From positions 1 to 64,000 of the forward strand of contig NZ_NIWW01000012.1 in assembly GCF_002201535.1 (NCBI RefSeq): a stretch of 64,000 bases of DNA, given 5' to 3'. The stretch comes from Lacimicrobium sp. SS2-24. Its GTDB lineage: Bacteria; Pseudomonadota; Gammaproteobacteria; Enterobacterales; Alteromonadaceae. Shown here piece by piece: positions 47,037 through 55,834 of this stretch (the stretch's first letter is position 1; every line of letters starts with the position of its first letter). Below the pieces are notes generated by a model. That model was not told where the DNA came from. It ran no database searches and worked only from the letters and a program-made list of their open reading frames with translations. Made by a program: the position numbers and the translations under genes.

Positions 47037-47598
47037 TGTTGCACTCTTGTGCCTGTAACCTTCGGCGCACCAACCACTCGATAGAAAACAAGGCTCCCAT
47101 CAACAAATAGGCGATCAGGCCGTTATACCATAGCCATTGTTCGCGAGTTCCAATTAAAGCCGTCCAGGCCGCAATGCTGCCATTAATCACAAAAAAGCCA
47201 CACCAGATCTGGGTCACCCGACGTGTATAGTGGATCCCAGCCTGACTCAAGTTTCTCTGGCGCAAGCGCGCCAGAGACTCAATGACACTTGGCCCTCTCA
47301 CCAAAGAGCAGGCAAATACCCATAACATGGCGATATTAATAGCCACAGGGTACAGAGCCAACCCCTGAGGACTATCGGACAGTGCAGCATAAAGGGCTAT
47401 CGCCAGCCCCGCAAACGTTGCGCCTTTAAGCCAGGGCAGACGCGCGCTGACGTGTCCCATCAGCAAGAAACGCAGCACAAAAATGCCCGCTAAGGCCAAG
47501 GCCAGGGTTTGTACTGAGAGTCGCTGTAACCCAAAATACACAACCAAGGGATAGAGCAACAGCACCAGCCCAATTACACTGAACCCCAAAGCTCGCAT
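47029..47598 (-). CDS. apeG: COG4648-type membrane protein ApeG
   Basis: 189 aa with five to six predicted helices (residues 4-24, 30-48, 58-75, 80-98, 128-145, 155-172). The fixed context between acyl carrier protein and ApeH, and SARLPWLKG plus RRVTQIWCGFFVINGSIAAW, match the COG4648 family found in APE clusters. Inner membrane; role not known in detail. Confidence 0.85.
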   Translation of the reverse strand: MRALGFSVIGLVLLLYPLVVYFGLQRLSVQTLALALAGIFVLRFLLMGHVSARLPWLKGATFAGLAIALYAALSDSPQGLALYPVAINIAMLWVFACSLVRGPSVIESLARLRQRNLSQAGIHYTRRVTQIWCGFFVINGSIAAWTALIGTREQWLWYNGLIAYLLMGALFSIEWLVRRRLQAQECNNV

Positions 47599-47606
47599 TT
47601 AATACA

Positions 47607-47855
47607 TCACGCCGCGACCAGAGCTTCCAGCTCACGCACCACGTCTTCTACTGTGCGAACCTGTTTAAAGGCCTCTGGCTCGATCTTCTTACCAGTCAGT
47701 TCACGCAGCTTCACAACGAGATCCACGGCATCGATACTATCCAGGTCGAGATCCTCATAAAGATGAGATTCTAACGTCAGGTCATCCTGTTCCACCTCAA
47801 AATCCTCGATCAGAATCTGACTGAGTGTCGCGAATATATCTTGTCTTGATTTCAT
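47607..47855 (-). CDS. apeF: Acyl carrier protein ApeF
   Basis: 82 aa from ATG at 47855. Phosphopantetheine site Ser in EDLDLDSIDAVDLVVKL. Acidic four-helix ACP. A longer reading that starts inside apeE is rejected. One of two carriers; which holds the starter and which the growing chain cannot be told here. Confidence 0.95.
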   Translation of the reverse strand: MKSRQDIFATLSQILIEDFEVEQDDLTLESHLYEDLDLDSIDAVDLVVKLRELTGKKIEPEAFKQVRTVEDVVRELEALVAA

Positions 47856-47865
47856 AATCTGTTTA

Positions 47866-48120
47866 CTACCGATAATTGTTAATGAAGGCCGCCAGGCTGC
47901 TGACCGAGGCAAAATGTGCCTTGGTATCTTGAGAATTAGCGTCGATCTTCACGTTGTAGGTCTTCTTTATTGCCAGCCCTAACTCCAACGCGTCAATACT
48001 GTCGAGACCAAGCCCCTCGACAAAAAGAGGAGCATCATCTTCTATTTCATCAGGCTCAATGTCTTCCAGATCCAGAGTCTCAATGATGAGCTCTTTTAAC
48101 TCTTGCTTTAATTCGCTCAT
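47866..48120 (-). CDS. apeE: Acyl carrier protein ApeE
   Basis: 84 aa. Attachment Ser in EGLGLDSIDALELGLAIKK. 4-base overlap with apeD, 10 bases before apeF. Carrier for the aryl starter or polyene chain; substrate of the cluster PPTase. Confidence 0.95.
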   Translation of the reverse strand: MSELKQELKELIIETLDLEDIEPDEIEDDAPLFVEGLGLDSIDALELGLAIKKTYNVKIDANSQDTKAHFASVSSLAAFINNYR

Positions 48121-48884
48121 AGAGCTTGTAACTCCTGCTCAAAGAACGCTTGTAGCGTTCGGGTATAAATACGGCTTTGCTTTGCCAGACTCTGTCCGGC
48201 CACTTTGCACTCCAGGTTTTTACGAGTTGCAAAAACCTCGAACTGGAAGCGTCTCTCTGGCACCTGGTACCACATTTCAGACTTGGTCAACGTCGTCGGT
48301 CTTACGCGAATTAGCAATGGCAAAACCGGTGCATTGCAGCGTATAGCAATATTGGCTGCTCCACGGCGAAAACGCATTGCTTCGCTGGGTGTGGTGCGTG
48401 TCCCTTCAGGGAAGATAATCAGGTTATTGCCCTGTTTTAGCGAGGTTTCACAATCATCTAACAGTGATTCCGGATCCGAATTACTGATATACCCCGTTCC
48501 CTTGATCACACCGCGCATAAAAGGATTTCGTAGTAAGCTCGCTTTTACCACACAGTCTGCATTGGGAATCGCGGAAATCAGTACCACAATATCAATCAAT
48601 GAAGGATGATTAGCTAACACTAAATGGCCCTGCAAGTCTGTCAGTTCGGACTTGGGATAAACATGAAAGCGAGCAATGCCAACACAGCGCATCAACCCGA
48701 TAAAGAATTTAAAGGCATAGTGCACTGTGCGGCGGGCCTTGGCCTTACGCAAACGCTCATCGCGATAAATCAGACGCTGAGCCCCAAATATGATAACAGA
48801 TAACAGCAAGCCGCCGATGCCAAAAGTAGCAAAACAAAAGCCGGTTGCAGGAATCCGCCATGCCCGAGAAATCACCTTACGCAT
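48117..48884 (-). CDS. apeD: PlsC-like 1-acyl-glycerol-phosphate acyltransferase ApeD
   Basis: 255 aa from ATG at 48884, overlapping the apeC stop by 8 bases (ATGCGTAA); an upstream in-frame start would lie inside apeC. One N-terminal membrane helix (FCFATFGIGGLLLSVIIFG). Catalytic LANHPSLIDIVVL (HX4D) and IIFPEGTRT are the two LPLAT motifs. Likely esterifies a glycerol or lipid acceptor during APE lipid formation. Confidence 0.9.
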   Translation of the reverse strand: MRKVISRAWRIPATGFCFATFGIGGLLLSVIIFGAQRLIYRDERLRKAKARRTVHYAFKFFIGLMRCVGIARFHVYPKSELTDLQGHLVLANHPSLIDIVVLISAIPNADCVVKASLLRNPFMRGVIKGTGYISNSDPESLLDDCETSLKQGNNLIIFPEGTRTTPSEAMRFRRGAANIAIRCNAPVLPLLIRVRPTTLTKSEMWYQVPERRFQFEVFATRKNLECKVAGQSLAKQSRIYTRTLQAFFEQELQAL

Positions 48885-49584
48885 AACGCCGCACCTGCCA
48901 ATCGTAACGGGGCCCAGTGTATTGTAATTGGGGAACATCACCCTGCCACCATCGCGCAAACGCAAGGGATTCAGGAGAGCCCATGGTTCTCCGCCCGTCG
49001 CCGTTTGCAGGCTGAAGATGCAGATGGCAATACTGATTAGCGTGTCTCTCAGCAGAAATCAGCATTGCAAGGCTGTGGTCACGGAGGGACTCATCGTCAA
49101 AGGGTTTATAGATTTCCGGTAATGCTTGATCCATATAGACAAGCAGAACTCTTTTTCTGGTAAGCCGCGCTCGGACAACAGCCTCCACCAACCCCATCAG
49201 GAAACTGTGGGCACCCGCAGACACGGTATTTGAGGCAGCCTTATTCCCGGTAAAGATCGAAAACAGACCAGAAACAGCATTGTGCACCGAGAGGCTAAAA
49301 GTCGTAGGGGAGAGGGCCTCTTCTTCTGTCAGGCAATTTAAGAGTGTTAACGTTTTATGCAAGTCTCCATGGCGAGTGGCGAAGACTGTCTCAACCTCAG
49401 ACTCACAATTTTGCATAGCTTCAGCGGCAGTAAACAAAGCCATTTTTGTCAAGGCACTGAGTCGTCGGCGCTGCATAGCAGGCACCCAATCCAAGTTAGG
49501 ATAGATGGGATCATTCACATCATTGTTTTTATAACCAGCATCACCCAGACTCCACAATGATAGATTGTGTACAAAGAAGTCCAT
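48877..49584 (-). CDS. apeC: Ketosynthase chain-length factor ApeC
   Basis: 235 aa, a truncated ketosynthase fold. At the nucleophile position the sequence is NTVSAGAHSFLMGLVEA, Ala instead of Cys, so it cannot condense by itself; it should pair with an active ketosynthase and set chain length. First gene of the operon, preceded by 358 bases of non-coding DNA. The Shine-Dalgarno site is weak (AAGTGG, 7 bases before the ATG). Confidence 0.9.
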   Translation of the reverse strand: MDFFVHNLSLWSLGDAGYKNNDVNDPIYPNLDWVPAMQRRRLSALTKMALFTAAEAMQNCESEVETVFATRHGDLHKTLTLLNCLTEEEALSPTTFSLSVHNAVSGLFSIFTGNKAASNTVSAGAHSFLMGLVEAVVRARLTRKRVLLVYMDQALPEIYKPFDDESLRDHSLAMLISAERHANQYCHLHLQPANGDGRRTMGSPESLAFARWWQGDVPQLQYTGPRYDWQVRRYA

Positions 49585-49942
49585 ATCTAAACCACTTAAT
49601 TTTGACTATGCAGAATTGAACTGTTGGAAGGAGATTATTTAATAAAACTCGCTAAATGTGACACATACGCTACTAGTTAAAATCGAGTTTACGGTAAAGT
49701 CGATGAACTAATACCCCCACGTATCCCGGTATTAAACAATAAAAGTGGGCGATAATTCAAGATAATTACCTAAAAAGGACGTTTTTGAGCACGATGATGT
49801 ATGCCGGGATCAAGACCAAGAAGCCTTAACTGAAACGACTATTTCCACAGTTTTCAATAGCTTCTTTACCGGTGTTTCAGCTAAAAACTCTGCACATCAA
49901 AAATAGTATACCAATGTGATAGGAACTTAATTGTGCTGAATC
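49585..49942. other. 358-base regulatory region upstream of the APE operon
   Basis: AT-rich, no gene found. Holds a 23-bp imperfect palindrome at 49682-49704. Minus-strand -10-like hexamers occur (for example TATACT around 49904-49909) but no convincing -35/-10 pair. No terminator for the upstream EAL gene was recognised, so read-through into the APE operon is possible. Confidence 0.6.
49682..49704. promoter_or_regulatory. Palindromic operator candidate for the APE operon
   Basis: ATCGAGTTTAC-G-GTAAAGTCGAT: two 11-base arms around a central G, matching at 10 of 11 positions. It lies 98-120 bases upstream of the apeC start. Symmetry and size fit a dimeric HTH regulator (TetR, MarR or LysR type); no regulator gene adjoins the cluster in this window. 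Confidence 0.5.
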
Positions 49943-50656
49943 CTAGTTTAAAAAAGCCTGAGGCTTGCTGAAATAGAATCCTTGTCCGAAGCGTATTCCC
50001 AGCTCCTGCACCGCGGTTAAACAGTCTTTATCCTCAATATGCTCTGCAATGACAATGATGCGGCGCTGTTGAGAGAGCTGATTGAGGTGGCCAACAAAAT
50101 CCAACACTTCCTGACTCTGCGTCATCTGTTTGATCAGATGGCCATCCACCTTGATTCCATCAATAGGTAAATCCAACAGACTGAGAATATGGTGATTGAG
50201 CGCCCCAAAGTGATCCACGAACAGGCGTATACCCAGTGCCTTACAGACATCCAGAAAGGACTGGAATTCTTCACGATACTGCATCGCAGTGGAGGCCATC
50301 AATTCCAGCGTAATGCGCTGGGGATTGGGGTAATCCTGGATAAACTCAGATAAGAACTTGCTGAGGTGGGGCTCAATAATATCCTGCTGACTGATATTAA
50401 TACTCCATCCCATGCTGTTATTGCGAAAATACTCCGAGCTGGCATGAAAAATACGCTGAGTTAACGCGCCAAAACATTGCTCTCGCTCCACAAGACATAA
50501 GAACTCACTGGGCAAAAATGTCTGTTCATTTTGCGTTACCAGGCGAGCCAGGCATTCGTAGCTGTTCACGGCGTGATGGTCCAGATCCATAATAGGCTGG
50601 AAGTAGGGCACAATCCGCTCAATGTCAAAAGAACCCATTACCGGTTTGATTTGCAT
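49943..50656 (-). CDS. Degenerate EAL-domain protein
   Basis: 237 aa from ATG at 50656 (AGAGAAAGT upstream); an upstream in-frame start adds 21 residues of unlikely sequence. A single EAL fold with no other domain. Retained: E34 of ECL, N87, E118, K169, E205 and QGFYFSKP. Altered: EAL reads ECL, the ELTES motif reads ELMAS and the paired Asp DDFG reads D148-H149-FG, losing a metal ligand. Probably a c-di-GMP-binding or inert protein, not a phosphodiesterase. Same strand as and just upstream of the APE operon; divergent from the decarboxylase gene. Confidence 0.85.
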   Translation of the reverse strand: MQIKPVMGSFDIERIVPYFQPIMDLDHHAVNSYECLARLVTQNEQTFLPSEFLCLVEREQCFGALTQRIFHASSEYFRNNSMGWSINISQQDIIEPHLSKFLSEFIQDYPNPQRITLELMASTAMQYREEFQSFLDVCKALGIRLFVDHFGALNHHILSLLDLPIDGIKVDGHLIKQMTQSQEVLDFVGHLNQLSQQRRIIVIAEHIEDKDCLTAVQELGIRFGQGFYFSKPQAFLN

Positions 50657-50903
50657 GATTACTTTCTCTGAGAGTCGCTCTGACACTATAGCAGCCAGTC
50701 GCAGGATAGTAACCACCAAACAGGTTTCCGCAACTGACTGACTGCGCCAGGTGAACTAAAAAGCCCAGTTCAGGTTTATGCACTGAGCCCACTTCTTCGG
50801 CAAACTATGTGTTAATCGCGCCTGACATTGCACGGGTGACCCAGGGTGACGACAAACGGAAAGTAAGCTAAAGTCCGGCCACGAATTGATATTGGGGAAT
50901 TCT

Positions 50904-52496
50904 GTGAGTCACGCCAAAGCCAGCCTTGAACACCTTTATCGGGTCTTTACCAAACCAGAAGGCCAAGACTCCCGTTTGGCACAAATTGAACAGCAGTTAT
51001 CCGACAACCTCGCCGAGTTTCTCTCCGGTCATATCGTTACTCAGGAGACGCCGCTGGAAGAGATTGAACAGGACTTCCAGCAGGCTAATGTGCCTGAAAG
51101 CCCTCAATTCGTCTCGCACCATGCTCAGCAGCTGCTGGACAAGCTGGTCTCAAAGTCCGTAAACACCTATTCTCCTCGTTTTATCGGACATATGACCTCT
51201 GCTTTGCCTTATTTCCACTTGTCGCTGGCCAAGCTGATGGTTGGACTCAATCAAAATCTGGTAAAAATCGAAACCTCTAAAGCCTTTACGCCGCTGGAGC
51301 GCCAGGTCGTAGGGATGATGCACCACCTCATCTATGCACAAAGCGATGACTTTTACCAACACCACTTACACAGTGCCTCCAGTAGCCTGGGCACCTTCTG
51401 CAGCGGCGGAACGCTGGCCAACCTGTCTGCTCTGTGGGTGGCCAGAAACCGGGCTTTACCGGCTTCAAAAGGATTCAGAGGGGTTGCGGAGGAAGGACTG
51501 TTTCGGGCGGTACAACATTTTGGTTTTAACCAGCTGGCGGTCATCTGTTCTGCTCGTGGCCATTACTCCCTGGCTAAGGCCATGGACTTGCTCGGCCTGG
51601 GTAAATCTTCTCTGTACAAGCTTGATTGTCCCAAGCAAACGCTCGATCCGGAAGCAGTGATGCGCACCGGGCGACAGATTATCGATAAGGGTGGCAAGGT
51701 CATGACCATCGTTGGTGTCGCCGGTACCACAGAAACGGGACACATTGATCCCCTCGATGAACTCGCCGACGTGGCTGAAGCGCTGGATTGTCATTTTCAT
51801 GTTGATGCCGCCTGGGGCGGCGCCACCTTATTCTCCAGACGACACGCGGCACTACTGAGCGGTATTCAAAGAGCCGATTCAGTCACTCTGGATGCACATA
51901 AACAAATGTATGTGCCTATGGGGGCTGGCATGGTGCTGTATAAAGACCCGGATGCCGCGAATGCAGTACGTCACAATGCACAGTATATTCTGCGCGAGGG
52001 GTCAAAAGATCTGGGCGCCACCAGTGTTGAAGGTTCGCGCAACGGGATGGCGATGATGTTATACGCGTCTTTGCACATTCTCGGTCGGCAGGGTTATGAA
52101 CTATTGATCGATCAAAGCCTGGAAAAGGCACGACGCTTTGCACGCATGATTGACGTGCATCCGGATTTCGAGCTAGTGACAGAGCCGGTGTTGTGCTTGC
52201 TGACCTATCGTCTGTGTCCGACGCACCTGCAAAACACCAAGGCGCCAATTGATACAAAGACGAATAACCAACTGGATGAGCTAAATCAGTCAGTCCAGAA
52301 ACAGCAGCGGGAGGCCGGCCATTCCTTTGTATCACGAACACGCCTGAGCACCGGTCGATATAAGGATGCGATTACCGTCTTCAGAGTTGTACTGGCCAAT
52401 CCCCTGACCACAGACGCGGATCTTCAAGCCATATTGGATGAGCAGACTGAGTGGGCCCGACAACACCCCGTGTGGCACTCAGTCCAAAGCTTCTAG
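50904..52496 (+). CDS. panP: PLP-dependent aspartate 1-decarboxylase, PanP-like
   Basis: 530 aa from GTG at 50904, with GGGGA 6 bases upstream; an in-frame TTG at 50886 is possible. Group II decarboxylase fold: SSLGTFCSGGTLANLSALW, HVDAAWGGATLFSRRHAAL and the PLP lysine in SVTLDAHKQMYVPMG. PanP enzymes of Vibrio and Alteromonadales make beta-alanine for pantothenate in place of PanD. Its place close to panC and panB (one gene between) supports this; a glutamate decarboxylase-like role is the alternative. Confidence 0.82.
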   Translation: MSHAKASLEHLYRVFTKPEGQDSRLAQIEQQLSDNLAEFLSGHIVTQETPLEEIEQDFQQANVPESPQFVSHHAQQLLDKLVSKSVNTYSPRFIGHMTSALPYFHLSLAKLMVGLNQNLVKIETSKAFTPLERQVVGMMHHLIYAQSDDFYQHHLHSASSSLGTFCSGGTLANLSALWVARNRALPASKGFRGVAEEGLFRAVQHFGFNQLAVICSARGHYSLAKAMDLLGLGKSSLYKLDCPKQTLDPEAVMRTGRQIIDKGGKVMTIVGVAGTTETGHIDPLDELADVAEALDCHFHVDAAWGGATLFSRRHAALLSGIQRADSVTLDAHKQMYVPMGAGMVLYKDPDAANAVRHNAQYILREGSKDLGATSVEGSRNGMAMMLYASLHILGRQGYELLIDQSLEKARRFARMIDVHPDFELVTEPVLCLLTYRLCPTHLQNTKAPIDTKTNNQLDELNQSVQKQQREAGHSFVSRTRLSTGRYKDAITVFRVVLANPLTTDADLQAILDEQTEWARQHPVWHSVQSF

Positions 52497-52702
52497 TCCG
52501 CGGGAAATATAAGGCACAAGGTGTTGATGTCGACGGTGCGCTCAGAGCCAGCTTTTCGATCTTTACGACAACGCGCTATGACTCATCGACATTGCCATGA
52601 ACAACACCTTACAGAGGTGGGTGAGTCGGTAACGTGTACCACGGATTCAATACGAGTCTGGTGTGAGCACAGATTCAGCTACTTCGCTATTTCGCATATT
52701 CT

Positions 52703-52711
52703 TGTGATAAT
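52703..52711 (+). promoter_or_regulatory. Extended -10 promoter candidate
   Basis: TGTGATAAT is an extended -10 element (TGn plus GATAAT, 5/6). A weak -35 (TTCGCT) lies at 17 bases. Start expected near 52718, 24 bases before the solute-binding gene. The rest of 52497-52700 shows no gene. Confidence 0.4.
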
Positions 52712-52741
52712 CTAGAAACTGAAATAATCAGGAGCTTCCTT

Positions 52742-53524
52742 TTGCGTTTCAATTTGCTGATGCTGCCCTTCATCGCTTATTTTGCGAGCTTCGCCACCTA
52801 CGCAGAGGAGGCCATGACCGCCTGTCTCGATGAATTTCCTCCCTACCAGATTCTCGGAACACCACCGAAGGGCGAGCATGTGGCGGCCTTGCATCAATTG
52901 GCAGATGAGACAAATATGTCGCTGAGATTTGTCACTGAGCCGAATTTCAGCCACTGTATGAAACGCTTGGAACAAGGCTCAGCAGATGTGATTGCCGGTA
53001 TCTTGGACCGTGAGGAACGTCGACACTTTCTACACCTGTTACCCATGCGAACAGACACGGCATACATTTTTGCCACCCGTTCTGACGCCCCGCCCATTGA
53101 GAGCTATGCGGATCTGAAAAACCGTCTTATTGGTGTCAGTGAAGGCGTGCATTATTTTAAGCAGTTTGATGAAGACGACAGCCTTACCAAGATTCAATTG
53201 AATGATGTACACCTTGCCTACAAGTTGTTACTGGCGAGGCGAGTCGATGTGGTCATCAGTAGTATGGAAACCCTCTCGACCATTTTTACCAGTGATCCAC
53301 AGCTCAAAAACGAAATAACGGCGCAGCCTTATGTGCATGAGCTCGATCGTATTATCTATTTTGGCTTATCTAAATACTCCCCCCATGCTGACAAAATACA
53401 GCAGTTGAGGGAAAGGGTTGAAAAGGCGTTTAAGACAGGCAGATTTGAGCAGGTCATTCAACAGTTCGCTGCCGAACACCCGCAGTATTATCAGTTCAAA
53501 TCCGTGTCCGGCGACACCTATTGA
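52742..53524 (+). CDS. Family 3 periplasmic solute-binding protein
   Basis: 260 aa from a TTG start with AGGAG 7 bases upstream. Signal peptide about 1-21 (ending TYA). Bilobed fold: MTACLDEFPPYQILG, FSHCMKRLEQGSADVIAGI, NRLIGVSEGVHYFKQF and a C-terminal GRFEQVIQQF. As with the similar protein at 27529-28305, no transport genes adjoin. Ligand unknown. Convergent with panC over 41 bases. Confidence 0.8.
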   Translation: MRFNLLMLPFIAYFASFATYAEEAMTACLDEFPPYQILGTPPKGEHVAALHQLADETNMSLRFVTEPNFSHCMKRLEQGSADVIAGILDREERRHFLHLLPMRTDTAYIFATRSDAPPIESYADLKNRLIGVSEGVHYFKQFDEDDSLTKIQLNDVHLAYKLLLARRVDVVISSMETLSTIFTSDPQLKNEITAQPYVHELDRIIYFGLSKYSPHADKIQQLRERVEKAFKTGRFEQVIQQFAAEHPQYYQFKSVSGDTY

Positions 53525-53565
53525 GATGAGGACGCCTCTTGCGGTTCTGAGTAATCCTTACTGAA

Positions 53566-54420
53566 TTATTCTTCCAGCTGAACCTGAATATTGTCAATCA
53601 GACGGGCTTTACCCAGAAACGCTGCCACCAGTACAACCAGGCGCAGATCTTCATGGCCAGGCTGCAACAGACTGTCAGCCGAACGCACTTCCAGATAATC
53701 AATCTTAAAACCCGAAGCCAGCAATTGTTGCTTGTGCTCCTGAATCAATCTTGAGTAATCCCGTCGCCCCAGGTGAATAGCATCCGCCATGTTGCTCAAT
53801 ACTTTATATAGCGTTGGCGCCAACTCTCGCTCTTGTGTGGTCAGGTAATTGTTTCTGGAACTCATGGCCAGCCCGTCTGCTTCTCGCACCGTGGAGACAC
53901 CATGTACCTGAAGGTTCATGGACAAATCTGTCACCATGGCCTTTATTACCTGCAACTGCTGGTAATCCTTCTCGCCAAAATAAGCATGATTGGGCTGCAC
54001 CATATTAAACAGCTTACAGACAATAGTTGCCACGCCACGAAAATGTCCGGGACGGCTGGCACCACAGATCATGTAGGAGATCCCAGGTACCTCCACAAAG
54101 GTTTGCTGTTCCAGTCCCCTGGGATAAATGGCTTCCACGCTGGGCGTAAAGACGATGTCCACACCCATGGCCTCAAGCGCTGCGAGATCGTGCTCCATAG
54201 TACGGGGATAAGCGGCAAGATCTTCATCCGGGCCAAACTGCAGCGGATTGACAAAAATAGAAACGACCACGATGTCGCATTCCTCTCTCGCTTCTTTTAC
54301 AAGCCGCAGATGACCATGATGGAGATTACCCATAGTGGGCACAAAACCGATACTTTTTGCTTCAATCTGCCAGCGGCGTCTGGCCTGGCGCAATGAAATG
54401 ATATCACTTACGATTTCCAT
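53566..54420 (-). CDS. panC: Pantothenate synthetase
   Basis: 284 aa. Nucleotidyl-transferase motif [16 protein letters not shown] (HxGH) and KMSKS-like MSSRNNYLT. Joins pantoate and beta-alanine with ATP. N-terminal [12 protein letters not shown] is usual. 14 bases after panB, same strand. Confidence 0.98.
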   Translation of the reverse strand: MEIVSDIISLRQARRRWQIEAKSIGFVPTMGNLHHGHLRLVKEAREECDIVVVSIFVNPLQFGPDEDLAAYPRTMEHDLAALEAMGVDIVFTPSVEAIYPRGLEQQTFVEVPGISYMICGASRPGHFRGVATIVCKLFNMVQPNHAYFGEKDYQQLQVIKAMVTDLSMNLQVHGVSTVREADGLAMSSRNNYLTTQERELAPTLYKVLSNMADAIHLGRRDYSRLIQEHKQQLLASGFKIDYLEVRSADSLLQPGHEDLRLVVLVAAFLGKARLIDNIQVQLEE

Positions 54421-54434
54421 ACAACGTCCCTTAA

Positions 54435-55229
54435 TCAGCTGAAACTTTCTTCATCGGTAGGAAATTTACCCTGCTTAACTTCTTCAATGAAAAGGGCAAC
54501 GGCTTTGCGAATATCACCACAAATAGCCAGGTAGTTCTTTGAGAATTTAGGCATATAATTGGCGCTGATCCCAAACATATCGTGCATGACCAATACCTGA
54601 CCATCGGTCCCCGGGCCTGCGCCGATACCAATCACAGGAATACTCAACGCCTGCGTCACACGGTTCGCCAATGAAGTGGGTACACACTCAAGCACGAGTA
54701 ACTGAGCCCCGGCTTCTTCAAGGGCAAGCGCCTGCTTGAGCAGATCGTCAGCCTGCTGTTCTTCACGCCCCTGTACTTTAAAACCGCCCAGTTTGTGCAC
54801 CGATTGTGGTGTCAGACCGAGGTGCCCGCATACCGGAATCCCCCGCTCTGCTAACCCCCTCACCGAATCCAGCAACCAGCTACCGCCTTCCATCTTCACC
54901 ATGCTGGCACCCGCTGCCATCAGTTTGGTGGCATTGGTAAAGGTCTGCTCCGTCGTGGCGTAAGACATAAAGGGCATATCGGCAATTACAAAGGCCCGCT
55001 GCGTGCCCTTTCTGACCGACCGTGTGTGGTAAACCATCTGCTCAATGGTCACGGGCAAGGTATCGTCTTCACCCATCAACACCATGCCCAGCGAGTCGCC
55101 GATCAAAATCGTGTCGACACCCTGTTCATCAAACAGCTTGGCAAAGCTCGCATCATAGGCCGTCAGCATACTAATTCGCTCACCTTGCTGCTTCATCTTA
55201 ATCAAGGTGGAAATTGTGACTTTTTTCAT
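54435..55229 (-). CDS. panB: 3-methyl-2-oxobutanoate hydroxymethyltransferase
   Basis: 264 aa from ATG at 55229 ([20 protein letters not shown]), same length as E. coli; GGGG is 6 bases upstream. An ATG immediately before it is possible. [20 protein letters not shown] and [18 protein letters not shown] are the metal/substrate motifs. Forms ketopantoate from alpha-ketoisovalerate. First gene of panBC, 80 bases after folK. Confidence 0.98.
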   Translation of the reverse strand: MKKVTISTLIKMKQQGERISMLTAYDASFAKLFDEQGVDTILIGDSLGMVLMGEDDTLPVTIEQMVYHTRSVRKGTQRAFVIADMPFMSYATTEQTFTNATKLMAAGASMVKMEGGSWLLDSVRGLAERGIPVCGHLGLTPQSVHKLGGFKVQGREEQQADDLLKQALALEEAGAQLLVLECVPTSLANRVTQALSIPVIGIGAGPGTDGQVLVMHDMFGISANYMPKFSKNYLAICGDIRKAVALFIEEVKQGKFPTDEESFS

Positions 55230-55309
55230 CATATACCCCAAGGTAGAGCGTTAACCGTCTTCACCTGATAAGCGGCAAAGGCTGCATCCCATCCCCTCAA
55301 AAACGGCTA

Positions 55310-55834
55310 CTATACGGATCCTGCAACGGATTTCCATACGTCAGCAGCACTGAGTACGATGCTCAGGCCCTTTTTGTCGCATCGGGAAAGTAAAGATTTC
55401 AGTGCACGGCCATCCGGCAAAACCAAATTGGCATCCAGTTCAGATAAGGGATAGAGCACAAACTCGCGTTCAGCAAGACCGTAATGGGGAACCGTGAGTC
55501 GTGGTGTGTGGATTTGCTGGTCACCGAACAACACTATGTCCAGATCTAAGGTGCGCGCTCCCCATCGCTGGGCCTGGTCTCGCACCCTGCCCTGCTGATT
55601 TTCAATCGACTGAGTAAAATCCAATAAGGCGAGCGCCGGCAAAGAGGTATCAATTTTCACCACGGCATTAACGTAATCGGGCTGATCGGCAGGCCCCATG
55701 GGCACGCTTCGATAGAAGGAAGAACACTGACATACAGTCACATCGCCATGCTGATGCATGGCGCTAATGGCATCACTTAATTGCCGTTGAGGCTGCTCCA
55801 GATTACTGCCCAGCCCAATAAAGGCGATGGTCAC
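55310..55834 (-). CDS. folK: 7,8-dihydro-6-hydroxymethylpterin pyrophosphokinase
   Basis: 174 aa from GTG at 55834, whose GTGA overlaps the pcnB stop. FIGLGSNLEQP, YRSVPMGPADQPDYVNAV and RWGARTLDLDIVLFG are the HPPK signatures (pterin, Mg and ATP sites). Step of folate synthesis. Longer in-frame readings inside pcnB are rejected. pcnB-folK-panB-panC is a common gammaproteobacterial arrangement. Confidence 0.97.
   Translation of the reverse strand: MTIAFIGLGSNLEQPQRQLSDAISAMHQHGDVTVCQCSSFYRSVPMGPADQPDYVNAVVKIDTSLPALALLDFTQSIENQQGRVRDQAQRWGARTLDLDIVLFGDQQIHTPRLTVPHYGLAEREFVLYPLSELDANLVLPDGRALKSLLSRCDKKGLSIVLSAADVWKSVAGSV

Larger units (their letters stand above)
31578..49584 (-). other. Aryl polyene (APE) biosynthetic gene cluster, 22 genes
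   Basis: One uninterrupted minus-strand run with overlaps or gaps below about 25 bases, almost certainly a single operon read from 49584 down to 31578. Order: apeC, apeD, apeE, apeF, apeG, apeH, apeI, glycosyltransferase, LpxL-like acyltransferase, HAL-like lyase, apeK, apeL, apeM, halogenase-like flavoenzyme, apeN, apeO, apeP, apeQ, apeR, mipA-like, YbjQ-like, PPTase. The ape letters are assigned from product and from collinearity with enterobacterial/Vibrio APE clusters. Product class: yellow outer-membrane aryl polyene lipids protecting against oxidative stress (family knowledge). Equivalents of apeA and the apeB methyltransferase are not present. Confidence 0.93.

Noticed and set aside
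31578-49584. Flexirubin or general fatty-acid cluster instead of aryl polyene
   Set aside because: DUF3261 lipoprotein, COG4648 protein, Cys-less short ApeC and gene order fit APE clusters; dialkylresorcinol (darAB-like) genes needed for flexirubin are absent.
52521-52715. Plus-strand 64-codon frame between panP and the solute-binding gene
   Set aside because: No ribosome site or recognisable composition, and it overlaps the extended -10 promoter.
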